DNA of 64,000 bases from an uncultured Collinsella sp. GTDB lineage: Bacteria; Actinomycetota; Coriobacteriia; Coriobacteriales; Coriobacteriaceae. The position numbers and the translations under genes were made by a program. The notes beneath the pieces are model-generated. The model ran no database searches, was not told the origin of the DNA, and was given only the letters and a program-made list of their open reading frames with translations. The stretch covers positions 1-64,000 of the forward strand of contig CAAEBN010000078.1 of the NCBI GenBank assembly GCA_900754075.1, read 5' to 3'. Below, in pieces: positions 48,233 to 56,897 of this stretch; position 1 is the first letter of the stretch, and each line of letters opens with the position of its first letter.

Positions 48233-49489
48233 CTAGGCGGACTTCTTCTTGCTGTCAGAGACCATCATGTAGACGGTGAGCACGACGGCGATGGCGGCGA
48301 TCACGATGGCGCCGTAGAAGGACTGCTGGTAGGCGGCGCTGCCGGCCTCGGCGTGATACAGCACGGCGGTGATGGGCTGGCTGATCCAGGTGGAAGCGGC
48401 GTAGCCCAAAAACATGATGCCGTAGTTGACGCCGATGTTGCTGGTGCCGAAGGCGCCACCGGTGAGCGGCGGGTAGATGACGAGCAGGGCGCCAAAGCTA
48501 AAGCCGAGCAGGGCGAGCGCCACAAAGAACATGGCCTGCGTAAAGCTCATCGACATGATGACGAGGGCGACGATGGTGACGACAAGGCTGATGAGCAGCG
48601 ACTTGTAGGCGCCGAGCTTGTCGATGATCTGGCCAAAGGACAGACGGCCAACCAGGTTAGCGCAGGTGTTGACGGAGACTACCACACCGCCGAGGGCGAC
48701 GGCCGCGGCGCTCGTGGGGTCGGCGAAAAGCTGGACGGCGGCGATGGAGGCAACCTTGCCCACGAGCAGGGTGCCCGCGGTGGCGGCAAAGGCGAAGGTG
48801 ACGATGAGGACCCAGAAGCGCGGGGTCTTGACCATCTCGCCCGGGGTGAGGTCGCCGAAGGTGCCGGCATGCGCGCCGCCCTTGGGGGCCTCGAAGCCCT
48901 CGGGCAGCCAGCCGGCCTCGGGGGCCTTCAGGAACAGGGCGGAGGCGGCGATCGTCACAAAGAAGATGACGCCGAGTGCCTTGAGGGCGCCAAAGATGCC
49001 CAGGCTCGGGATGAGCAGCGAGGCGAGCACCGGGGACAGCACGGCGGGGCCGGCGGTCGAAGCGGCCAGGGTGATGCCGGAGGCGAGGCCCTTCTTGTCA
49101 ATGAACCACTTTTGGCCGGTGGTGAGCGCCGGGTTGTAGCCCAGACCGTTGCCGATGGCGGCGACGAGCGAGAACCACAGGTAGAACTGCCACGGCTCGG
49201 TGACGGTGCCGGACATGAACCAGCCCAGGCCGTAGCACACGGCGGCAGCGATCACGACGTTGCGCGGACCGATCTTGTCGGAGATGCGGCCGGCGAAGAT
49301 GCCCGTCACGGCCATGATGGTCTGGAAGACCGGGAACGCCCAGGTAAGGGCGCTCGACCACTCGGGGTAGACGGCGAGCAGGTTCTTGCTCACGACGGAA
49401 TACAGCGCGATGGAGCTGATGAAGAACATGGTGACGCACGCGGCGGAAAGCACGACGGCGCGACCCTTGTTGGAGTTGGTGGAAGCCAT
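48233..49489 (-). CDS. OFA-family major facilitator (oxalate/formate antiporter-like)
   Basis: 418 aa, twelve membrane helices. Start MASTNSNKGRAVVLSAACVTMFF; motif A-like GRISDKIGPRN between helices 2 and 3; NGLGYNPALTTGQKWF, LTPGEMVKTPRFWVLIV and GRLSFGQIIDKLG are OFA hallmarks. These carriers move small carboxylates. Located between SDR and Gfo/Idh genes on the same strand, it probably imports the substrate of those enzymes. Spacings of 66 and 69 bp are compatible with one operon, although a family D palindrome lies in the second gap. Confidence 0.88.
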   Translation of the reverse strand: MASTNSNKGRAVVLSAACVTMFFISSIALYSVVSKNLLAVYPEWSSALTWAFPVFQTIMAVTGIFAGRISDKIGPRNVVIAAAVCYGLGWFMSGTVTEPWQFYLWFSLVAAIGNGLGYNPALTTGQKWFIDKKGLASGITLAASTAGPAVLSPVLASLLIPSLGIFGALKALGVIFFVTIAASALFLKAPEAGWLPEGFEAPKGGAHAGTFGDLTPGEMVKTPRFWVLIVTFAFAATAGTLLVGKVASIAAVQLFADPTSAAAVALGGVVVSVNTCANLVGRLSFGQIIDKLGAYKSLLISLVVTIVALVIMSMSFTQAMFFVALALLGFSFGALLVIYPPLTGGAFGTSNIGVNYGIMFLGYAASTWISQPITAVLYHAEAGSAAYQQSFYGAIVIAAIAVVLTVYMMVSDSKKKSA

Positions 49490-49555
49490 TGGACTCTTTC
49501 TAATCGATACGGGGGAGGAGCGGGCGTGTCCGCGGGACCTCCCTGCCAGGTTGGT

Positions 49556-50437
49556 TTACTGGTCGGTCGGCTTGGCGACACCGGACTCATCGGACCAAAG
49601 CTCGACACCCTTGTTCTTAAGGTAGTTGTCGGCATAGGCGCGACGGCCGCCGGGCTTGGCGGTGAGGTCGCCCATCATGTTGGAGAAGCCGCCGTCGACC
49701 TTGATGGCATCGCCGGTGGTAAAGTCCGAGCGCTTGGACGCCAGGAACATGACGGCGTTGGCAATATCGCTGACCTCGCCGATGCGGCGCGTGGCGATCA
49801 GACGGCTGCGGCTCTTTTCGACCTCGGGGTCGGCGTAGAAGTTGGCCGACATCGGGGTCTTAACGAAGCAGGGCTCGACGCAGTTGGAGCGGACGCCGTA
49901 GGGGCCCCACTCGGCGGCGAGCATCTTGGACATCATGTTGACGCCGGCCTTGGTGGAGCTGTACACGCCCGAGAACGTCTCGGGGGAGTGGCTGGCGACG
50001 GTCGAGATGTGCACCAGGCGGCCCTGGCCGGCCTTGATCATCTCGCGACCAAAGCGCTGCGAGGTGATGAAGTAGCCGGTGAGATTGACGTTGAGCACCT
50101 GCTCCCAGTCGCTTAGCGGCAGGTCCTCCATGGCGGCGAAGCGCAGGATGCCGGCGGTGTTGACGAGGACGTCGACGCGGCCGAAGTTGGCGATGGTGGC
50201 GTCGACGGCAGCCTGGACCTCGGCCTCGTCGGTAGCGTTCATCTTGTAACCCTCGGCGTGGATGCCAAACTCGGCAGCGAGGTCGGCGGCAGCGGCCTTG
50301 ACCTTCTCCTCATCCAGGTCGAGCATGACGACGTTGGCGCCATTGCGGGCGAACTCGCGGCAGATCTCGGCGCCCATACCGCCGAGCGCGCCAGTCACGG
50401 CGCAGACATCGCCCTCGAGCTTAAGCCAATTGCTCAT
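49556..50437 (-). CDS. short-chain dehydrogenase/reductase
   Basis: 293 aa, classical SDR with a C-terminal extension. The cofactor motif is TGALGGMG (TGxxxGxG). MLDLDEE with Asp at the end of strand 2 favours NAD(H). NTAG, the catalytic Ser in HISTVAS, and YSSTK (YxxxK) are all present. The ~35-residue tail (PGGRRAYADNYLKNKGVELWSDE) is unusual. The N-terminus MSNWLKLEG resembles sorbitol-6-phosphate-dehydrogenase-like SDRs, but the substrate is not established. It is first in the minus-strand set and divergent from the LysR gene. Confidence 0.9.
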   Translation of the reverse strand: MSNWLKLEGDVCAVTGALGGMGAEICREFARNGANVVMLDLDEEKVKAAAADLAAEFGIHAEGYKMNATDEAEVQAAVDATIANFGRVDVLVNTAGILRFAAMEDLPLSDWEQVLNVNLTGYFITSQRFGREMIKAGQGRLVHISTVASHSPETFSGVYSSTKAGVNMMSKMLAAEWGPYGVRSNCVEPCFVKTPMSANFYADPEVEKSRSRLIATRRIGEVSDIANAVMFLASKRSDFTTGDAIKVDGGFSNMMGDLTAKPGGRRAYADNYLKNKGVELWSDESGVAKPTDQ

Positions 50438-50581
50438 AGGAACTTCCCTTCTTGTGCCTCCCGGTGGGTCGCTCCCATTAACCGACCCACGTTGTTTTCG
50501 CTGGTTATCGTATGCTTTGCATTTGTGCAGGTGAATTGCATATTTGTTAGAATGGCGTTAACTATAGGTTTACACCGTGCA

Positions 50582-50598
50582 TTGAGGTTTATTCTCAA
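50582..50598. promoter_or_regulatory. LysR-type operator candidate
   Basis: TTGAG-GTTTATT-CTCAA, a 5-bp dyad with 7-bp spacer (T-N11-A type), in the spacer between the divergent SDR and LysR genes. This is where a LysR regulator would normally bind. Confidence 0.4.
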
Positions 50599-50670
50599 TT
50601 GAGCGCGTGACCTGCGAAAACAACCCCCTGTGGCACCATGCGGTCACGGGCGCGAAAACGGGAGATTGAC

Positions 50671-51549
50671 GTGTACGATCGACGACTTGAGGCCATATCG
50701 GCCGCCGCGGAGCTGGGAAGCTTCTCGCGTGCGGCGGCGAAGCTGCGCGTGTCGACGCCGGCACTCGTTAAGCAGGTATCGGGTTTTGAGGCGGAGTTTG
50801 GTATTACGCTGTTCGAGCGCTCGCATTCGGGCGTCAAGGTGACGCCGGCGGGTGCGTTACTGGTAGACGACGCGCGCTCGATCATGCGCCAGTCCGAGGA
50901 CGCCCTGCGCCGTGCCCGACGTGCGGCGGGTGATGGCGGTGCCGTGCGCCTGGGCGTGTCGATGATGTGCCCGGGGCGCCAGACGCTTTCGATGTGGACG
51001 GGCGTGCACGAGCTGGAACCGTCGCTGCGATTTGAGATCGTGCCGGTGAGCGACCTCTACGACGAGCGCGAATCCGTCATGTGCAGCCTTGGTCGCGAGG
51101 TCGATGTGGTGCAGTCGAGTTTTTCGACCCCGCGCTGGGGCGACGCATGCCAAAAGCTCCGCATTGTCAACGTGCCGTTTTATATCGACCTGCCGCGCAC
51201 GAGCCCGCTGGCGCGCAAGACGCGCATCACGGTCGCCGACTTGGAGGGCATGCGTCTGCGCGTACTGCGCCACGGCAACGACGCCATGGACAGCCTGCGC
51301 ATCGACCTTTTGGCCGACGGCGGCGTGGACGTGATTGACGTGGATAGCTTTGACTTTGCGCTCTTTAACGAGGCAGAGGAAAAGGGTGACGCGGTACTCA
51401 CCTGCGGAGCGTGGTCAGGGGTGCACCCTGCCTTTGTGGGCGTGCCGTTCCTATGCGGACGCGAGGTGCCGGTCTTTCTGCACTACCCGCTCGAGCCAAC
51501 TCTCCAAGTCCAAAAATTCGTCAACGCCATGGCTCAGCTTCTCAACTAG
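50671..51549 (+). CDS. LysR-family transcriptional regulator
   Basis: 292 aa, starting at GTG 50671 with GGGAGA 6 nt upstream. The N-terminal winged helix is RRLEAISAAAELGSFSRAAAKLRVSTPALVKQVSGFEAEFGITLFERS. The rest is a periplasmic-binding-like effector domain starting VRLGVSMM. It is divergent from the SDR-OFA-oxidoreductase set and probably controls it. Its stop codon TAG forms the first bases of a family E repeat. Confidence 0.9.
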   Translation: MYDRRLEAISAAAELGSFSRAAAKLRVSTPALVKQVSGFEAEFGITLFERSHSGVKVTPAGALLVDDARSIMRQSEDALRRARRAAGDGGAVRLGVSMMCPGRQTLSMWTGVHELEPSLRFEIVPVSDLYDERESVMCSLGREVDVVQSSFSTPRWGDACQKLRIVNVPFYIDLPRTSPLARKTRITVADLEGMRLRVLRHGNDAMDSLRIDLLADGGVDVIDVDSFDFALFNEAEEKGDAVLTCGAWSGVHPAFVGVPFLCGREVPVFLHYPLEPTLQVQKFVNAMAQLLN

Positions 51550-51630
51550 CTCATTTGGGACAGGGCTTTTTAAGTAGCTCATTTAGGACGGGGCCTTTTT
51601 AGCCACTTTTGGCGCCCTACCTGCGCAATG
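51547..51630 (+). repeat. family E repeats, left flank of the pilus operon
   Basis: Two successive units: TAGCTCATTTGGGACAGGG from 51547 and GTAGCTCATTTAGGACGGGG from 51574. The second, a 57-bp unit ending CTACCTGCGCAATG, recurs in direct orientation at 57629-57685, just after the last pilus gene. Confidence 0.78.
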
Positions 51631-51672
51631 CGAAAAATGCGAAAAATGACTGCAAATCGGTTACGCATAATT

Positions 51673-51701
51673 TTGCTTTTGCCCTGGGCTGGTTGTAGAA
51701 T
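51673..51701 (+). promoter_or_regulatory. promoter of the pilus operon
   Basis: TTGCTT at 51673-51678 and TAGAAT at 51696-51701 are separated by 17 bp. This is the best sigma-70-like pair upstream of the adhesin gene. Confidence 0.6.
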
Positions 51702-51769
51702 CAAAAAACTTAAACGTACTACTTGTGTAGCTTGCGCGAAAGCTCGGGCTGCGGCTGGGGGGTGCGCCC

Positions 51770-54700
51770 ATGCAGGGTCCTTTCGGTCATATAGCGTCGA
51801 TGCGCCGCACCTTTGTGATGTTGGCAGCGGTCTTATGCGCGTTCGTTATGGTCGGGGGGGGGTTGCCCTCGCGTGCGTACGGTGACGATGGCAACCTTAT
51901 AACGAACCCAAACTTTCTTAGCCCAGCTACTGGTTGGTCGACGACCTCTCCGGCCAAGAGAATCGGTGAGATGACGGGCGTCGAGCTTCCTACGCAGCTC
52001 CTCAAGCCCCAAACGAACACCAAACAAGCTAACGGTAATCACTTTGCGCTTGCGTGGAATTTTAGGCCACAGGGTGCCGGTAACTATTTTGAGCCTGGAT
52101 CAACCTACACCACCTTTTCCACCCAGAGCGGCGCCACGTACGAGTGGGGCCTCAACCATCGAGCTGCAACCGACCACGACGTGCTGATGCTCACGATGGG
52201 TCCTCAGCAGGAGAATCTGTCGATTAACAGCGCGGGCCAAGACCAACTCATGCAGCTGAGGACTTGGCTTAAGGCACAGGGCAAGATGCCCCAGGGAAAT
52301 ACCGTTGAGCAGTACACCGTCTACAGCGATCCCTTTGCCGCAAATGGCGGCTTTGCTGGTAACAGCGCTGACGGATCCCACTTTTCGTTTGAACAGAGCG
52401 ACGGCCGCATTGCGCTTTCGGTGTGGCTCGTAAGCTCTAACGGACAGGGTTGGTTCTCCTTTGGCACCAACAGCACGCATTATTATCGAGATCTTCCCGA
52501 ACAAGACGATGAGTTTGCCTATCAGGCTGACTATACCGCAGCGTCCGAAAAGACGATGCTTGCACTGACTTGCTACGATTCAAATCTTACGGGGGCGAAC
52601 GAACAATACCGGGAGTGGTTTGGCAATCTGGTCAACGACGTTCACGTGGAAAAGCAGGGCACGCGCAACATCTATAGCGACTTTGCCAAGGTGTATCAGG
52701 AAAACTCGTCCGAGACCATGACAACGCTCACGCGCTATGCGTTCTCGACCTCGAATCTTAAGAACGAGAATACGAACATTGCTAACGGCAGCTTTGAAGA
52801 GGATATACATCTAGGGAACAAGAGCACCAGCAAGTTTACGCTGTGCTCGCCCCATTGGCGCACGACCGAGACGGACCATCGTATCGAGATCGTTGCCCAG
52901 AACGACTACTATATCGACCCAGCTGGGCATTCTGTTACGTTTACGCCCTCCGATGGTGACTATGCAGCCGAGCTCAACGCACACGAGGCGAGTTCGCTCT
53001 ACCAATATGTGACGACCGAGCCGGGAAAACAGTACGAGTGGGGGCTCGACCACCGCGGCCGCTCGGGTCGAGACGCCATGGCCCTTATCATCGGTCCGCG
53101 ACAAGAAAACGAGCCGTACAAGGACAATCAAAAAGCACTCGATCAGTACCAGCAAATTATTCAATGGATTCAAATAAGCGTCGATAACTATGTCGGCTTG
53201 GATGTGGCCAATTTTTCCCAATCGGGCTGCAGCAAAAAGATCATCCTGTATTCGACCAAATTTGACAAAGTGGGTGGATTTGCCAGTGCGTCTAGCGGAA
53301 GCGCGTTCTCGTGGACGGCCGATGCGGAACATACCGAAAAATGGTGCGTGTGGATTATGGCGTCCGAAAACGACGCGTGGGCTTCCTACGGTTCCAACGC
53401 GCTCGAGCACAAGAAAAAGGTCGACTACGACTATACCTACACCATTCCGGATGGCCAAAACCAGAGCGTCTTTGCTTTTGTGGCCTACAACACGGCCAAC
53501 GGGAGCAATTCGACCGGCAACTTCCTCGACAATATCTCGTTTAGGGAGTTCTATCGCATAGAGACGTACACGACGCCCAACGGAAGCGGAACGTATTTTT
53601 ATAACTCCGATACCAAGACCGCCGACTTTACCTATGCCAAAAACTATGTAGGTAAACAGGAAAAGAACTCCTACTTTATGGTCGATGCCAAGCGCGATGA
53701 CGGGGCAGTCTTTATCGGTGCTTTTGTCAACGGCGAGTTCTATTCTGCGAACGATGCGGCGCACTGGACCGAATTAAACGATGGCACCTATCACTTTAAG
53801 GTCGACAAGGTCACAAAGCACTATAAAGTGCACCTCGTGTTTTCCAAGGCAGGCGTTCAATACGATGTGAACGGCGGCAAAGCGTATCACTATGATCCGT
53901 CCGATGAGTCCACGGGCGATTTCGTGCAGCTTTCTGGCGCTGGAGCGAGCTATACCTCCCATGCCGCCGAAGGACAAAACGACGGCTGGAAGTTTATGGG
54001 CTGGGAGTACGCGGGCTCGGGAAAAGCCGTTCGTTTTAGCGCGGAGCACACCGTGACCCATACGGCACCCGAGGGCACCACGGATTCCGGCACTCTTACC
54101 ATTAGGGGCAAGAAAGTCAATCCGGATACCGGCGCTGCGGGCGATACGGTAACGGTCGAAAACATCCCTGAGAGTCAGGGCGCGACATTTGTGGCGCAAT
54201 GGAAGTATCGTCAGGCCTTTGTTGCCCAGCTTAAAAATGCCGATGGCACGTGGAGCAACGTAACGACGGGCGGCACGGTCAGCTCCAAGCTTAAGGGGGC
54301 AAAGGGCTCTATCGATGCCGGGGATGGCTCGGACAAGGACGCCGACGCGTACGAAAAATCGGGCGTTGCCTACTTTGTGGATGACGGCACGTTTGTGGAG
54401 GCGGTGGCCGCTCCCAAGGAGGGCTATCACTTTGAGGGCTGGTATGACCTATCGAATCCAGGCGCCCCGGAGCTGCTGTCGTCTTCACCCACCTATACGT
54501 ACAACGTGAAGGACCGCCATACGGGATGCGTATACGCACGATTCACCCCGCGCACCTACACACTCAAGGTTTCCAAGAGCGTTACGGGCAATATGGGCGA
54601 CAAGCGTGCCTACTTTAAGATGACGGTGACCTTTACGGGTCTCAAGGCTGGTCAGACCTACGCCATCGAGTATTCGGATGCGTCTGCCCAGGGCGGCCAT

Positions 54701-55105
54701 GCGCTCGTGGCGCGACCGAATGATCAGGCCGAAACCGTGGAAAACAAGACGGCCTTTACGGCCGATGGCCAGGGCAGGGCGACCGTGCCGTTTGCCGTTA
54801 AGGACGGCCTGACCGTTTCGATTAAAACGCTGGATTACAACGCGACCTATACCGTGAGCGAAGACGATTACTCTTCGTTGGGCTATCGCGCTGAGCTTAC
54901 GGGTGAGAGCGGCACGCTCAACGGTCCGCGTGTGACCGTTGCCGTTGAAGCTAAGGCCACCAATTCCCGACAGGTCGCGGTGCCTACGGGTATCACGCGC
55001 AATCCCATCTATGCCCTGGCGATTTTGGCCGCCGGCGTGCTGCTGGCCACGGGCATGGGTGCGCTGCGTTTACATCGCGGCTCCAGGAGGGGCGGGCGCC
55101 TATGA
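51770..55105 (+). CDS. large cell-wall-anchored pilus adhesin/ancillary pilin
   Basis: 1111 aa. A signal peptide (residues ~11-38) carries nine consecutive G (51854-51862) in its codons. Two related modules follow (~42-300 and ~340-594), each with YEWGL(N/D)HR and a GP(Q/R)QEN segment, probably beta-sandwich binding domains. InlB B-repeat-like segments (YDVNGG, FMGWEYAGSG, FEGWYDL; ~700-900) precede a pilin-type domain starting LKVSKSVTGNMGDK (~930-1060). The sorting signal is VPTGI near 1070, then a membrane helix and Arg-rich tail. GGGGGG precedes ATG 51770. By position it matches Cpa in the S. pyogenes FCT pilus. The ligand is unknown. Confidence 0.85.
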   Translation: MQGPFGHIASMRRTFVMLAAVLCAFVMVGGGLPSRAYGDDGNLITNPNFLSPATGWSTTSPAKRIGEMTGVELPTQLLKPQTNTKQANGNHFALAWNFRPQGAGNYFEPGSTYTTFSTQSGATYEWGLNHRAATDHDVLMLTMGPQQENLSINSAGQDQLMQLRTWLKAQGKMPQGNTVEQYTVYSDPFAANGGFAGNSADGSHFSFEQSDGRIALSVWLVSSNGQGWFSFGTNSTHYYRDLPEQDDEFAYQADYTAASEKTMLALTCYDSNLTGANEQYREWFGNLVNDVHVEKQGTRNIYSDFAKVYQENSSETMTTLTRYAFSTSNLKNENTNIANGSFEEDIHLGNKSTSKFTLCSPHWRTTETDHRIEIVAQNDYYIDPAGHSVTFTPSDGDYAAELNAHEASSLYQYVTTEPGKQYEWGLDHRGRSGRDAMALIIGPRQENEPYKDNQKALDQYQQIIQWIQISVDNYVGLDVANFSQSGCSKKIILYSTKFDKVGGFASASSGSAFSWTADAEHTEKWCVWIMASENDAWASYGSNALEHKKKVDYDYTYTIPDGQNQSVFAFVAYNTANGSNSTGNFLDNISFREFYRIETYTTPNGSGTYFYNSDTKTADFTYAKNYVGKQEKNSYFMVDAKRDDGAVFIGAFVNGEFYSANDAAHWTELNDGTYHFKVDKVTKHYKVHLVFSKAGVQYDVNGGKAYHYDPSDESTGDFVQLSGAGASYTSHAAEGQNDGWKFMGWEYAGSGKAVRFSAEHTVTHTAPEGTTDSGTLTIRGKKVNPDTGAAGDTVTVENIPESQGATFVAQWKYRQAFVAQLKNADGTWSNVTTGGTVSSKLKGAKGSIDAGDGSDKDADAYEKSGVAYFVDDGTFVEAVAAPKEGYHFEGWYDLSNPGAPELLSSSPTYTYNVKDRHTGCVYARFTPRTYTLKVSKSVTGNMGDKRAYFKMTVTFTGLKAGQTYAIEYSDASAQGGHALVARPNDQAETVENKTAFTADGQGRATVPFAVKDGLTVSIKTLDYNATYTVSEDDYSSLGYRAELTGESGTLNGPRVTVAVEAKATNSRQVAVPTGITRNPIYALAILAAGVLLATGMGALRLHRGSRRGGRL
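51854..51862 (+). repeat. poly-G tract (G9) in signal-peptide codons
   Basis: Nine consecutive G encode Gly-Gly-Gly at residues 29-31 of the adhesin. Gain or loss of one G would shift the frame within the signal peptide, as in slipped-strand phase variation. Confidence 0.8.
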
Positions 55106-55734
55106 GAAGACATGGCGCCAGCAATGCTGGTGGCGGGGCGCCCGCACGTGCCGCTCCGCGGGGGAGGCCCTGTGGCGCGGGGGGCCCGATCGTGCCGAGC
55201 GCGAAGATAGGCGCACATGCGGCGCCAGATCTAAGGGAAGCAGACGACCGGCGCGATATCGTGGGCTTTCTGGCGCGCCTGGCATTTTTTGTCGTGACGC
55301 TCTGGCTGCTCTTTGGCGTGGTCTTGGGCGTGGGTGCGGTCACGACCGGCGAGATGGCCCCGCGTATCTGTTCGGGTGACGTCATGCTCTACTGGAGGCT
55401 CAGCCAGAGCTTCAACGAGGGTGACGTGGCGGTATACACCGCGGATGGCGAAGAGCGCCTGGGCCGCGTGGTTGCCCGTCCCGGTGATGAGATCACGGTT
55501 ACCGAGGCAGGCGAACTCATGGTTAACGGGGCTGTTGTGGTGGAAAGCGATATCACCACGCCGACGCCGCGCTACGAGTCTGCTGTGGACTATCCCGTGC
55601 ACCTGGGAACGGATGAGTTCTTTGTGCTGGCCGATCTGCGCGAGGGCGGGCACGACAGCCGCCTGTACGGGCCGATTGCCCGTTCGCAGATCAAGGGCAA
55701 CGTGATCAGCGTGCTGCGCAGGTCGAACTTGTAG
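55102..55734 (+). CDS. signal-peptidase-I-like pilus assembly protein without catalytic dyad (SipA-like)
   Basis: 210 aa, start overlapping the adhesin stop (ATGA). An Arg/Ala-rich cytoplasmic lead of ~55 residues and one membrane helix (~56-80) precede a signal-peptidase fold. Where signal peptidases have Ser-Met-x-Pro, this protein has TGEMAPRICSGD (82-93), with Glu84 for the nucleophile. Where the general-base Lys precedes RVxGxPGD, it has G121-RVVARPGD. Loss of both residues is known for SipA of the S. pyogenes pilus locus, which is still needed for pilus polymerisation. A chaperone-like role is therefore likely. Confidence 0.82.
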   Translation: MRRHGASNAGGGAPARAAPRGRPCGAGGPIVPSAKIGAHAAPDLREADDRRDIVGFLARLAFFVVTLWLLFGVVLGVGAVTTGEMAPRICSGDVMLYWRLSQSFNEGDVAVYTADGEERLGRVVARPGDEITVTEAGELMVNGAVVVESDITTPTPRYESAVDYPVHLGTDEFFVLADLREGGHDSRLYGPIARSQIKGNVISVLRRSNL

Positions 55735-55785
55735 GCACGGAGCTTGGTTTTATTAAGGGCATATGCCCGAGAGGAAGGATACAAC

Positions 55786-56877
55786 ATGAAAACTGGAAAG
55801 AGGCGACTGGCGGCGTTTGCAGTTGTGGCTGCCACGATGCTGCTGGCTTTGGTGGGGGTTGTTACGCCCGCGTGGGCGGAGGAGGGATCTACTACTCCGC
55901 ATCTGCCGGTAACTGGCAACAAGGTTACGATCACCTCGACGCTTACCATGAACAAGGATGCTGTGGAGCCGAATGCGCAGTTTAAGTATTCGATCTCGCC
56001 GGCGGAGACGAGCGAGCTTACGAACACGGGTATGCCCGTTACTGCTGGAGTGGAAGGGGCCGTTTCGCTTTCGCCGTCTTCCGTAAATTATTCTGCCAAA
56101 GGTCTTTCTAGCGAAGATAATACCGACGGCGTTACCAAGACAATAACCGCCCCAATGAGCGTCAGCCTTGATACCTCAAAGTTCGCGGCTCCGGGCATCT
56201 ATCGATACAAAATTACGCAGACGCCGCCAGAGCTGGATGGCCTCAACGACGTTAAGTACAAGGAACTGTTCCTGGATGTTTACGTAGAAAATGGCGACTC
56301 AGGCTTAGTTGCTAAGGGCTGCACTCTTAGCACAGCGGCGGGATCGGGCGACAAAACCTCAGGCTTTGAGAACAAATATGTCACCCAAAAGCTGACCATC
56401 AAAAAGGTCGTTGCCGGCAACCAGGGTGACAAGAATAAGGACTTTGACTTTACCGTCACGATTAAAGGCGCTGACGGGGAGACTTATAAGTACGCCACTG
56501 TGAAAGACGGGACTACTACCCCGAACGAAGTTAAGGCCGCGTCGGGAACTGCGATTAGCGTGAGCCTTAAGAACGGAGAATCCGTCATCTTTTACGGTCT
56601 CTCATCGGAGGATAAATTCGCCGTAACTGAGGCGGATTATCATAGCGAAGGTTATAAGACGTCGTACAAGATTGGTGATGACACCAGTTCGACAGAAGGC
56701 AACTCTATTGCCGAGAAGGGTATCGGTACTTCTGACACCACGGTGACCTTTACCAACACCAAAGAGGCTACCGTTCCCACTGATGTTATTCGGACGGTCG
56801 TTCCCTATGCGGCAATCGTCGCGTTTGCTGCCGTGATGGGCGTGGTCTTCTTCCGTCCTCGTCGTAACCGCCATTAA
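55786..56877 (+). CDS. FctA/Spy0128-like major pilin
   Basis: 363 aa. A signal peptide ends near 30 (TPAWA-EEG). Domain 1 (~40-205) resembles Spy0128/FctA pilin domains (TSTLTMNKDAVEPNAQFKYS; APGIYRYKITQTP; GFENKY). Domain 2 (~205-330) begins LTIKKVVAGNQGDKNKDFDF, like the C-terminal domain of the adhesin. Such domains carry Lys-Asn isopeptide bonds. The sorting signal is VPTDV near 330, then a membrane helix and RPRRNRH. GAGGAAGG precedes the ATG. The following sortase should polymerise it. Confidence 0.87.
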   Translation: MKTGKRRLAAFAVVAATMLLALVGVVTPAWAEEGSTTPHLPVTGNKVTITSTLTMNKDAVEPNAQFKYSISPAETSELTNTGMPVTAGVEGAVSLSPSSVNYSAKGLSSEDNTDGVTKTITAPMSVSLDTSKFAAPGIYRYKITQTPPELDGLNDVKYKELFLDVYVENGDSGLVAKGCTLSTAAGSGDKTSGFENKYVTQKLTIKKVVAGNQGDKNKDFDFTVTIKGADGETYKYATVKDGTTTPNEVKAASGTAISVSLKNGESVIFYGLSSEDKFAVTEADYHSEGYKTSYKIGDDTSSTEGNSIAEKGIGTSDTTVTFTNTKEATVPTDVIRTVVPYAAIVAFAAVMGVVFFRPRRNRH

Positions 56878-56897
56878 AACAGCGAGGATTACAGCCG

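Noticed and set aside
48101..50116. 671-codon plus-strand reading frame
   Set aside because: It is antisense to three well-supported genes (oxidoreductase, OFA transporter, SDR). The long frame results from high GC content. Similar antisense frames at 3864-5609, 16594-18675, 27328-29466, 35632-37542, 45041-46729 and 61248-63191 were dropped for the same reason.
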